Made by a program: the position numbers and the translations under genes. Under the pieces are notes generated by a model. The model had not been told where the DNA came from. It saw only the letters and a program-made list of their open reading frames with translations, and did no database searches. Positions 9,279 to 18,616 of a stretch of DNA of 64,000 nucleotides are shown here, piece by piece. Position 1 is the stretch's first letter. Every line of letters begins with the position of its first letter. The stretch is from NCBI RefSeq assembly GCF_003990185.1, contig NZ_RZHF01000016.1, positions 248,001-312,000 on the forward strand, read 5' to 3'. Source of the stretch: Vreelandella nanhaiensis (GTDB taxonomy: Bacteria > Pseudomonadota > Gammaproteobacteria > Pseudomonadales > Halomonadaceae).

Positions 9279-10243
9279 TGGCTCGTGTGATATGCATCAC
9301 TTTGAACCCCGCCCTGGATCTGGCATTCGAGCTTGAAGAGCTGGCCTTAGGAACGGTTAACCGCCCCAAACACGCCCAGCTTGAAGCCGCCGGCAAAGGC
9401 GTTAACGTCGCGCGCGTGCTGGCCGCACTCGGCCATGATGTCGTAGTAAGTGGCTTTTTGGGACGTGATAACGATGGTCCCTTCCAGCTCGCGTTTAAGC
9501 ACATGGGCGTGACGGATGCGTTTGTCCGCGTGTCAGGGGAAACGCGCATCAATGCCAAACTGGCCGAAAAAAGCGGCCGGGTGACGGACATCAACGGCCC
9601 AGGCATTGGAGTGGATACCGCGCAAGTGGCCAGCCTGCTCGACACCATTGAACAGCAGCTAAACGATGCACCGGCAGACGCCATTCTGGTGGCTGGTAGC
9701 CTGCCGCCTGGATTAAGCCTGCCAGCATTTAGTGAGCTTCTCACTCACCTGAAAGCCACCGGCGTGCCGCTTTGGGTCGATACCAGCGGTGAGGCCTTGC
9801 TGCGCGCCATTGAGATAGCTCCCGAAGCAGTCAAACCCAACGAACTCGAGCTCGCCGACTGGGCCGGTAGCACACTTGAGAGTCACGACAGCCGGGTTAA
9901 CGCCACCACACGGCTTTATCAGGCAGGTATCAAACAGGCATTACTTTCCGCCGGGGCCGAGGGCGTCATCTGGGTTAACACATGCGGAGCCTGGCAGGCA
10001 ACTCCTCCCAGCGTTCAGGCAGTCAACACCGTGGGCGCTGGCGACACCTTTGTCGCGGGCATGCTGCATGGTTTGCTTAGCCAACAGGATAAAGAAGAAA
10101 CCTTGCGCTTTGCCACGGCACTCTCCGCCGAATCCGTCCGTCATGTTGGCGTGGGCACGACCCAAGCCGACGACTTCTCCTTACTCTTACAACGTACTCG
10201 GGTACAGCACCTGCACGCAAGCCACACCGAGGGAACCCTTTGA
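9278..10243 (+). CDS. fruK: 1-Phosphofructokinase
   Basis: Phosphorylates fructose 1-phosphate made by the PTS to fructose 1,6-bisphosphate. The 321 residues belong to the PfkB ribokinase family: an N-terminal TLNPALDL, the glycine-rich AAGKGVNVARVL and the C-terminal anion-hole and base motif VGAGDTFVAGM. Start and stop overlap both neighbours (TAATG with fruB, TGATG with fruA), showing tight translational coupling. Confidence 0.95.
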   Translation: MARVICITLNPALDLAFELEELALGTVNRPKHAQLEAAGKGVNVARVLAALGHDVVVSGFLGRDNDGPFQLAFKHMGVTDAFVRVSGETRINAKLAEKSGRVTDINGPGIGVDTAQVASLLDTIEQQLNDAPADAILVAGSLPPGLSLPAFSELLTHLKATGVPLWVDTSGEALLRAIEIAPEAVKPNELELADWAGSTLESHDSRVNATTRLYQAGIKQALLSAGAEGVIWVNTCGAWQATPPSVQAVNTVGAGDTFVAGMLHGLLSQQDKEETLRFATALSAESVRHVGVGTTQADDFSLLLQRTRVQHLHASHTEGTL

Positions 10244-11979
10244 TGAACGTTATTCTGATTACCGCCTGCCCCAGCGGCATGGCCACGACCTTCCTTGCTG
10301 CCAAACGCTTGGAGCAGGCGGCAAAACGCCAGGGCTGGAAGGTTCATGTGGAGATGCACGGTGAATTGGCCCCGGTCGAGGCCGCCAACGCCGAACAGAT
10401 CGCACATGCTGATTTAATTGTGGTTGCCGCGGACCAGGTGCCTGCGCCAGAGCGCTTCACCGGCAAGCGCTTGTATCAGGCTTCTATTGCCCAGGCGCTC
10501 CCCGACCCCGAAGCATTTCTAGCTACCGCCAAACGTGAAGCGCCCTTATATACACCGCCAAAAATTGCCCCGGTGAGCACTACGACTGCCAAAGATGGGC
10601 AGCGCATCGTCGCAGTAACTGCCTGCCCCACCGGTGTTGCCCACACCTTTATGGCCGCCGAAGCGCTAGCCGAAGCAGGCAAGGCGCTAGGCCATTCGAT
10701 CCGTGTGGAAACACAAGGATCGGTGGGCGCACAGGACAAGCTGACTGACGACGAGATTGCCGCCGCTGATGTAGTAATTCTGGCCTGCGATATTGAAGTT
10801 GATCCTACTCGCTTTGCGGGCAAGCGCGTTTACCGTACCTCGACCGGCACCGCGCTGAAAAAATCCCAGGCAACGATTGAGAACGCCTTGGCCCAGGCCA
10901 TGCTGGAAAGCGCTGGAGCTTCCAACGCTTCCTCAAATGAAGGTAAAGGCCTGAAAGAAAAGGGCGTGTATAAGCACCTGCTCACCGGCGTGTCGTTCAT
11001 GCTGCCCATGGTCGTGGCGGGCGGCCTGCTGATTGCCCTTTCGTTCATGTTCGGTATTGAAGCTTTCGAGCAGGAAGGCACGCTGGCCGCGGCGCTTATG
11101 CAGATTGGCGGCGGCACGGCCTTCGCGCTCATGATCCCGGTGCTGGCGGGCTATATCGCCTATTCAATTGCCGACCGACCCGGCATCGCTCCCGGCATGA
11201 TTGGCGGCATGCTGGCGGCTAACATTGGCTCCGGGTTTATTGGCGGCATTTTAGCGGGCTTTCTGGCCGGTTACGTTGCGCTGGCGATTACCCGCCATGT
11301 GAAGCTGCCTTCAAGCGTTGAGTCGCTCAAGCCTATTCTGATCATCCCGTTGGTCGCCAGTCTCGTCACCGGTTTGATCATGATTTACGTGGTGGGTGAG
11401 CCGGTTGCGGCGCTGTTGAGCGCACTGACCAGCTTCCTGGCCTCCATGGATTCAACCAACGCTGTGCTGCTGGGCATTCTGCTGGGCGCGATGATGTGCT
11501 TCGACCTGGGTGGGCCGATCAACAAGGCCGCCTACACCTTTGGCGTGGGCCTGCTGGCTTCAGAAACCTACGGCCCCATGGCGGCTATCATGGCGGCAGG
11601 CATGGTGCCAGCCATCGGCATGGGTATTGCAAGCTTTGTAGCACGCTACAAGTACTCCGAACCCGAGCGCGAAGCTGGCAAGGCTTCTTTCGTGCTAGGT
11701 CTGTGTTTTATCAGTGAAGGCGCCATTCCGTTTGCCGCCAAGGATCCGCTGCGGGTCATTCCTTGCAGCATCGCGGGTGGAGCCATCACCGGCGCGCTCT
11801 CCATGCTGGTCGGCGCCAAGCTAATGGCGCCTCACGGCGGTATTTTTGTACTACTGATTCCCAATGCGATTACCCCCGGCCTGCTGTACCTGGGCGCGAT
11901 TGTGGCGGGCTCTCTGGTGACCGGTTTAAGCTACGCAATGATCAAGCGCGGCGCGGCGCCGGTTGCGGTTACCAGCTAA
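10243..11979 (+). CDS. fruA: Fructose PTS permease EIIB'BC
   Basis: Membrane permease that imports fructose as fructose 1-phosphate. The 578 residues begin with two tandem IIB-like domains, the first with TACPSGMATTF and the second with the true phospho-cysteine loop TACPTGVAHTF near residue 125, followed from about residue 235 by a IIC domain of many hydrophobic helices. The ATG at 10243 overlaps the fruK stop; a TTG one codon earlier is less likely. A strong terminator follows. Confidence 0.95.
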   Translation: MNVILITACPSGMATTFLAAKRLEQAAKRQGWKVHVEMHGELAPVEAANAEQIAHADLIVVAADQVPAPERFTGKRLYQASIAQALPDPEAFLATAKREAPLYTPPKIAPVSTTTAKDGQRIVAVTACPTGVAHTFMAAEALAEAGKALGHSIRVETQGSVGAQDKLTDDEIAAADVVILACDIEVDPTRFAGKRVYRTSTGTALKKSQATIENALAQAMLESAGASNASSNEGKGLKEKGVYKHLLTGVSFMLPMVVAGGLLIALSFMFGIEAFEQEGTLAAALMQIGGGTAFALMIPVLAGYIAYSIADRPGIAPGMIGGMLAANIGSGFIGGILAGFLAGYVALAITRHVKLPSSVESLKPILIIPLVASLVTGLIMIYVVGEPVAALLSALTSFLASMDSTNAVLLGILLGAMMCFDLGGPINKAAYTFGVGLLASETYGPMAAIMAAGMVPAIGMGIASFVARYKYSEPEREAGKASFVLGLCFISEGAIPFAAKDPLRVIPCSIAGGAITGALSMLVGAKLMAPHGGIFVLLIPNAITPGLLYLGAIVAGSLVTGLSYAMIKRGAAPVAVTS

Positions 11980-11996
11980 ACATCGTTTAGCCGTAG

Positions 11997-12018
11997 AAAG
12001 GCAGGCCAGCCTGCCTTT
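11997..12018 (+). terminator. Terminator of the fruBKA operon
   Basis: A perfect 10-bp stem AAAGGCAGGC / GCCTGCCTTT with a 2-base loop lies 18 bp after the fruA stop. The T-run is short but the stem is strong. Confidence 0.8.
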
Positions 12019-12090
12019 CGTCCCTCCCTCTTGTTTTATTACTTCCCGAACTTGAGTTATCTGTACCTATTCTCCCCGCCCCACTTTTTA

Positions 12091-12108
12091 TGTAGTATTT
12101 TTACATAA
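12091..12108. promoter_or_regulatory. HexR-like half-perfect palindrome upstream of pgi
   Basis: TGTAGTATTTTTACATAA agrees with 14 of 18 positions of the HexR site. It is 13 bp left of the inverted-repeat element and about 185 bp upstream of the pgi start, so insertion of the element has probably displaced it from the gene. Confidence 0.45.
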
Positions 12109-12121
12109 ATAACTCAACGGC

Positions 12122-12268
12122 CTAGGTTCTGTCTGAAAAGTCGGCGAGCGAAGGCAAGACAAGGCAAAATCGACGAAGAAACGGAGTTTACAGAGAGTAA
12201 ATGAGTATTCTGAGTCGATTTTTAACGCCGTATTGCCGAGCGCAGACACTTTTTCAGACAGAACCTAG
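12122..12268. mobile_element. 147-bp MITE-like inverted-repeat element
   Basis: The ends CTAGGTTCTGTCTGAAAA (12122-12139) and its exact reverse complement (12251-12268) form 18-bp perfect terminal inverted repeats around a 111-bp core with no gene. The palindromic CTAG at each end may be a target duplication. Size and structure are those of a non-autonomous element mobilised by an IS transposase; I cannot name the parent. It ends 25 bp before the pgi ATG. The pgi frame also runs open back into the element to 12201. Confidence 0.85.
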
Positions 12269-12293
12269 AGCCGAAGCAACCACGGACCGCCTT

Positions 12294-13955
<1,662 letters not shown>

Positions 13956-13986
13956 AGAGTTTAGAAACAGAGAAAAGAGAAAAGCA

Positions 13987-14019
13987 AAAGCCCTGGCTGA
14001 ATAAATAGCTGGGGCTTTT
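13987..14019 (+). terminator. Terminator of pgi
   Basis: An imperfect 13-bp stem (AAAAGCCCTGGCT / AGCTGGGGCTTTT) with an A/T loop ends in TTTT about 35 bp after the pgi stop. Confidence 0.75.
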
Positions 14020-14062
14020 CGAATAAGCCAGTTGATGGTTCTGCATAGGCAACAAGTGCGGT

Positions 14063-14497
14063 TTAGACCGCTTCCATCCAGTAGTGCGTTGATGTCTCAC
14101 CACACCTTGCAAAACCCAGACGTTCGTATAATGCAATAGCATGGCTCTGCTTTAAGACACGAAGCCGTAAAGACATACCTGCAGCTCTTGCCGCTTCCAG
14201 TTCCTGACGCACAATTTGCGCTCCAATCCCCCGCCTCTGATATTGAGGTGCAAGAAATATCTCTCGAAGCTGGAGAAATTTCCCTTCGTTTGTTACCCAA
14301 ACTGCACCCACACATGTGCCGTTTAGCTGTAAGACTTCAAAACCGCCTTGGCGCCATTTTTCATCGAAGGCTGACTTTTGAAGCTTACTTTCCCAAGCGC
14401 CGAACTGGCGCTCGACCACTTTTTGGTAAGCGCTTGAATAGGCGCCCCAGATGAAATCGTAATCGCCCTCCACCGCTATCATTCTGGCAATGTGCAT
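14063..14497 (-). CDS. GNAT-family N-acetyltransferase
   Basis: Predicted acetyl-CoA-dependent acetyltransferase of 144 residues, a normal single-domain length. The acetyl-CoA-binding motif A is visible as YQRRGIGAQIV (about residues 88-98), followed by ARAAGMSLRLRV and the C-terminal ALYERLGFARCGE strand-helix. The substrate cannot be deduced. It stands alone between the pgi terminator and an isochorismatase-like gene. Confidence 0.85.
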   Translation of the reverse strand: MHIARMIAVEGDYDFIWGAYSSAYQKVVERQFGAWESKLQKSAFDEKWRQGGFEVLQLNGTCVGAVWVTNEGKFLQLREIFLAPQYQRRGIGAQIVRQELEAARAAGMSLRLRVLKQSHAIALYERLGFARCGETSTHYWMEAV

Positions 14498-14552
14498 TGC
14501 TTTATACCGCCTAAATCGGTTGCCGGAAGCTTAAAATCTAAACATGGAGTGA

Positions 14553-15161
14553 TTAGTACGCTGAAAATTCACCTGATTGAAGAGGATATGGTCTAAAAGC
14601 TGTTAACAGCGTCAGCGCATCATTGGTATGAATAATAGCCGCATACTCCCCTTCCAGGTTCGCCAGCGACATGGCGTGCACTTCATTCGCCGTGCGATAA
14701 GTGCCCGCGTAATCCCGCTTGGCGAAGGTAAACGTAGCATCTGCCACTACGTGTGTATCAAGGCCGAGATTACCCGCCGTACGGGCGGTGGCTTCAACGG
14801 AGTTGCTGGTACTGACACCTACGATAACCAGCTGTTTAATTCCACGAACGTTCAACCAGCGCTCTAAGCCGGAATGGGTAAACGCATCTGGCACGTTCTT
14901 TTCGACTACATGCTCATGAGATAATGGCGCAAGCGCTGGCTGAAACTCCGCGCCGGGCTGCCCCGGCCAGAACGGTGAGCCGGGTGTACGTGAGTTATGC
15001 CGTACATGTACCACCGGCCAGTCTGTATTACGCCATCCAGCAAGTAGTCGCTGGATATTGCTTTCAGCACCTGGGTTGTTGCGCTCACCGGCTGTGGGGT
15101 CATTCATCCCGCGCTGCATATCGATGATAATCAGAGCGGCGGGTTGTTTGTTCGTTGCCAA
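14553..15161 (-). CDS. Isochorismatase-family hydrolase with Ser in place of the catalytic Cys
   Basis: The 202-residue protein has the alpha/beta fold of cysteine hydrolases such as nicotinamidase: ALIIIDMQRGM with the catalytic Asp near residue 14 and VVEKNVPDAF with the Lys near 88. The usual nucleophile loop (GVxTxxCVExTAR) reads GVSTSNSVEATAR, so the Cys is Ser. Such Ser/Asn variants occur as a subgroup; the reaction is unknown and activity may be lost or altered. Confidence 0.82.
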   Translation of the reverse strand: MATNKQPAALIIIDMQRGMNDPTAGERNNPGAESNIQRLLAGWRNTDWPVVHVRHNSRTPGSPFWPGQPGAEFQPALAPLSHEHVVEKNVPDAFTHSGLERWLNVRGIKQLVIVGVSTSNSVEATARTAGNLGLDTHVVADATFTFAKRDYAGTYRTANEVHAMSLANLEGEYAAIIHTNDALTLLTAFRPYPLQSGEFSAY

Positions 15162-15521
15162 CTCAACGACCTCTTTTATAAGCTTCTTCGGTCAAGCATA
15201 AACTCATCGCTTGCGCTAAATCTGGATATCATTGGTCCACCTACTACCTTCATTACACAAAATACTTTAACCGCCTATACAGCTTGCATAAACAGCGATT
15301 GCCCAGCACTAATCCATACTCAGAACAATGACGATCAGCGCGCCGTGGGTCAACAGACCGCCCCACGCCCAATGGACAATTAACGTGCCCAAATGCTGAA
15401 CGAAAAGAGTTAAGTCGATCAAAAAGCTATCCAAACGTCACCAGCATTCAGATACAACATCGCCCCGTCTTAAAGAAACCGGGGCGATATGGGCAGTGCT
15501 ATTTCTACTTTTAACGAAGCC
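15162..15521. other. Intergenic stretch with one hydrophobic open frame and a hairpin
   Basis: No standard gene. The minus strand holds a 42-codon frame (15309-15437) with one strongly hydrophobic segment (THGALIVIVLSMD at its end) but only a TTG as possible start. A 9-bp hairpin (15459-15488, ATCGCCCCG / CGGGGCGAT) follows the alkaline phosphatase gene and could end its transcript, although no T-run follows. Confidence 0.35.
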
Positions 15522-16967
15522 TTAGTTCGTGGTATCTGCCTCAATACCCATGGCATTCATGGCGGCGCGGAAAACATCGGTATTGTCGACCCAGTACTGG
15601 TAGGCGTCGTCCACCGCATAGGTTGCCAGGCCGTCATCTCGCTCAGCAATGCTGTTGAAGAATGCGGCGCCAACACCTTGGGCATAAAGCGGTACCAGCT
15701 CACGGGTGTGGTTATCCGAGTGCCAGCGCACCAGCGGCAGCGCTCCGGCCCCCTGACTTACCACGGGGCTATAGGCGTTAGTATCTGAGTCCGCACCCTG
15801 CAGCAGGCCATTACCGTGGTCGGTCGTGACGATTATCATTGTCTCGTCCCAGCTGCTGTTCACTTCTACCCATTCCACAGCAGCTTCGACCGCTTCGTTG
15901 AAGTCGATTTGCTCTTCGATAATACGCGGCAAGTTGTTGGCGTGAGCGGCCCAATCAACGGCGCCGCCTTCCACCATCAGAAAGAAACCATCTTCGTTGT
16001 TGTTGAGCACTTCAAGGGCACCTAGTGTGAGCGTGGGTAGGCTGGGCACGCTCTCAATCAGGTTGCCTGCAGTAACGCCCGGGCGGTTGAACTGCAGCGT
16101 TTCGTTATTTTGGAAAACACCCATCACTTTATCGCTATTTAGCGTGAAACTGCCTTCTGCCAGAGACTCGAAGTCATCGCGGCTTTCAATCAGTTGGTAA
16201 TCGGTTTCTCCATTAACCAGACGCTCCCAAGTGGCCTGCCCACCCACATAGCGGAAAGCACTCTCCTCGGGTGATTCGACTTCCTCACCCGCTCCATTGT
16301 AGTAAGGGTGGCCAGCACCAAACACGACGGTCGCAAGGCCGGAATCAATAATTTCCTGGCCAAGCTCTGCGTATTCGTTACGGCTTGCGTTATGACCAAG
16401 GAAAGCGGCAGGCGTGGCATGGCTGAGTTGTACAGAAGACACTACACCCAGCGCCCGACCACTCTCAACCACGTACTCACCAATATGCTTTAACGGCTCG
16501 TCGTCGTTGGACCAGTTAATCGCGCTGTTATAGGTCTTATTACCAGAGGCAAGGGCCGTACCGGCGGCAGCGCTGTCGGTAAAGTTCTCACGGGCATAGT
16601 TGTAGCCCGCAAAATACCCTTCGTAGTTGATAAGATTCCCTTCGTATCCGGTGCCTTCCACCTGTTCATCCGACCACAGCTCAGCGGGGTCAAAGGTGAT
16701 TGCACCTTTATCGCTCATGGTAGGTTTTTTGGAAGTGTTAAGGGGATGTGTGGCTGTAAATACTTGCACATCGAAATCGTCATAAATCTCGTGACCCAAC
16801 GCGCCATGGCGGTAGAAACTGGCCGCCCGAAACGTCTCGATACCGGCACCATCGGTGATCATCAAGATTACGTTTTTAGCCGCATCTGCCTGCGCAAATA
16901 CCGGCGTCATCATGACCGATGCCAGTGCCAACGTGAGTGCATTCCGCTTAAAATTTTTCATTTTCAT
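15522..16967 (-). CDS. Exported alkaline phosphatase
   Basis: Releases phosphate from phosphomonoesters in the periplasm. With the start at 16967 (after TTGGGG) the product has 481 residues. The N-terminus is a Sec signal peptide (basic KNFKRN, hydrophobic stretch, cleavage probably after VFAQA). Mature sequence starts NVILMITDGAG with the metal Asp; the phosphoserine motif TDSAAAGTALASG and metal-site motifs MVEGGAVDWAAHAN and VTTDHGNG follow. It is the PhoA-superfamily type related to Vibrio enzymes. No Pho box was seen directly upstream, unlike the symporter at 18617. Confidence 0.92.
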   Translation of the reverse strand: MKMKNFKRNALTLALASVMMTPVFAQADAAKNVILMITDGAGIETFRAASFYRHGALGHEIYDDFDVQVFTATHPLNTSKKPTMSDKGAITFDPAELWSDEQVEGTGYEGNLINYEGYFAGYNYARENFTDSAAAGTALASGNKTYNSAINWSNDDEPLKHIGEYVVESGRALGVVSSVQLSHATPAAFLGHNASRNEYAELGQEIIDSGLATVVFGAGHPYYNGAGEEVESPEESAFRYVGGQATWERLVNGETDYQLIESRDDFESLAEGSFTLNSDKVMGVFQNNETLQFNRPGVTAGNLIESVPSLPTLTLGALEVLNNNEDGFFLMVEGGAVDWAAHANNLPRIIEEQIDFNEAVEAAVEWVEVNSSWDETMIIVTTDHGNGLLQGADSDTNAYSPVVSQGAGALPLVRWHSDNHTRELVPLYAQGVGAAFFNSIAERDDGLATYAVDDAYQYWVDNTDVFRAAMNAMGIEADTTN

Positions 16968-17155
16968 CCCCAAGCTAAATTTAACTAACTCCATATTTGA
17001 ATTAGCTTAGCCTGCGGAAATGTCATTTTCGTGAATGCTAATAAAGCAGATTCATTTTTCCAATAAATAAACGGCAGAGTCAGCAGCCGTTTAATAGTGC
17101 TTTTGCCGACCAGTTGCTTAACCAAAGCTTGCGCACTTAAATATGCCACTTATAC

Positions 17156-17175
17156 TGTACATATAAACATGTACA
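17156..17175. promoter_or_regulatory. Palindrome TGTACAT-N6-ATGTACA before the radical SAM gene
   Basis: A perfect 7-bp inverted repeat with a 6-bp AT-rich spacer lies 15 bp before the start codon at 17191, overlapping the expected promoter or leader. The left part CTGTACATAT resembles SOS-type boxes, but it does not fit the standard CTGT-N8-ACAG spacing. A dedicated repressor site is likely; the regulator is unknown. Confidence 0.55.
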
Positions 17176-17190
17176 AATAGAGGCAGACAT

Positions 17191-18276
17191 ATGGCGTCTC
17201 TTGATAAACCGCCCACCCATACCACCATACATAAAGGGCGTGGGGCTACCTATGACCCACATAACCGTTTTGCGCCAACTTACAGCGTGGCTGAAGACGA
17301 CGGCTGGTGGCGGGAGGAAGCTTCAACAACGCGGGCAACGGAAGTACGCGAAGAAACCAGTAAAAGTGCGCTTTCCTGGAATAATTCGCCCGACCTCCCT
17401 TTTGACCGTTCGCTGAACCCTTACCGAGGCTGCGAGCATGGCTGCGTTTACTGCTACGCTCGACCCTCTCATGCCTATTGGGATCTTTCCCCAGGGCTTG
17501 ATTTTGAAACCAAGCTGATAGCTCGCAATGGTCTGGTCGAACGCTTAAGCGAAGAGTTTTGCAAGCCGGGCTACGTTTGTCGGCCTATCAACCTTTCTGG
17601 CAATACCGATTGCTACCAACCGTTGGAAGCTAAGCGCCTGTTAACGCGCCAACTGCTTGAGCTGTTATTGACATGTCGCCACCCGGTCACAATTGTCACT
17701 AAAAGTACGTTGGTGTTGCGGGATATTGACCTGTTGGCTGAAATGGCTGAACACCGCTTGGTGCGCGTGTTTGTTAGCCTGACCAGCCTGGATGCTGCCC
17801 TGAAGCGCACCCTTGAACCGCGGGCAGCATCGCCCCAGGCGCGTTTAAAAGTCATCCGTGAGCTTAATACCGTGGGCATTCCTGTGGGCACTTTGGTTAG
17901 CCCAGTTATTCCGGGGCTTACCGACCATGAAATAGAGCGCATTCTGGAAGCCGCCAGCCGTGCAGGCGCACGAACGGCGACCTGGATGTTGCTACGTTTG
18001 CCCCATGAGGTGGCACCGCTTTTTGAAGCGTGGCTTGAAGCCCACTACCCCGAGCGTGCGGCGAAAGTAATGAGCTTGATGCGCCAATGCCGGGGCGGCA
18101 AGGCTTACGACGCCCAGTTTGGTAAACGCTTTCGCGGGGAAGGAATCTTTGCCGATATGATCGCCCAACGCTTCAACCGCGCTAGCCGACAGTGGAATTT
18201 CCAGGCGCGCACCGAGCAAGGGCTGAATACTCAGGACTTTCGACCACCCAACGCTCAAGGCGACCTTTTTTATTAG
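17191..18276 (+). CDS. PA0069-family radical SAM protein
   Basis: The 361-residue protein carries the radical SAM cluster motif as CEHGCVYCYAR near residue 86, preceded by NPYRGC. It resembles spore-photoproduct-lyase-like proteins named after P. aeruginosa PA0069. These bind a 4Fe-4S cluster and cleave S-adenosylmethionine; the substrate is unknown, though relation to SPL suggests nucleic acid. The ATG follows an AGAGGCAG site. A sharp palindrome lies just upstream and suggests tight repression. Confidence 0.88.
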   Translation: MASLDKPPTHTTIHKGRGATYDPHNRFAPTYSVAEDDGWWREEASTTRATEVREETSKSALSWNNSPDLPFDRSLNPYRGCEHGCVYCYARPSHAYWDLSPGLDFETKLIARNGLVERLSEEFCKPGYVCRPINLSGNTDCYQPLEAKRLLTRQLLELLLTCRHPVTIVTKSTLVLRDIDLLAEMAEHRLVRVFVSLTSLDAALKRTLEPRAASPQARLKVIRELNTVGIPVGTLVSPVIPGLTDHEIERILEAASRAGARTATWMLLRLPHEVAPLFEAWLEAHYPERAAKVMSLMRQCRGGKAYDAQFGKRFRGEGIFADMIAQRFNRASRQWNFQARTEQGLNTQDFRPPNAQGDLFY

Positions 18277-18375
18277 CGTTTAGTAAAAGGCATCTGAGTG
18301 GTCTTCTCCTAGCGAGCAGGGAGTTCCAAACAAATGCCTAGAGGGTAATGGCTAGTAATTAGCTATGCGCAACCC

Positions 18376-18606
18376 CTATTTACGTCGGTCACGAAGCTCA
18401 TTAAGTACCAGCGTAAAGAAGCCCCGTATTTCATCGAGCTTGGGGCGCGCTTGTTCAATCAGCGTATCAAACGGTTCCAGCTCGCGCTCTTGGGCCTCCC
18501 TCTCGGCCAGTTCATCGCGTATTTCTTCAATAAGCTCGGCTGAATCATCCAGCATGGACTTAAGCTCAGCAGTCGATGTTGAAACGATCTTGTGTGGGGT
18601 CGTCAT
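18376..18606 (-). CDS. Small acidic coiled-coil protein
   Basis: 76 residues with no recognised family. The sequence from about residue 14 on is a charged helix (SAELIEEIRDELAERE) with heptad-like spacing, ending FFTLVLNELRDRRK. It starts 10 bp after the end of the Na/Pi symporter gene on the same strand, so it is probably cotranscribed and could be phosphate-regulated too. Function unknown. Confidence 0.65.
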   Translation of the reverse strand: MTTPHKIVSTSTAELKSMLDDSAELIEEIRDELAEREAQERELEPFDTLIEQARPKLDEIRGFFTLVLNELRDRRK

Positions 18607-18616
18607 GAGTTTTACC

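Noticed and set aside
12201..12293. Upstream start of pgi inside the MITE
   Set aside because: It would add 31 residues encoded by the mobile element; family alignment favours the start at 12294. Not fully excluded.
17155..17175. Canonical LexA box before the radical SAM gene
   Set aside because: CTGT is present but ACAG at the required N8 spacing is not; recorded instead as an unassigned palindrome.
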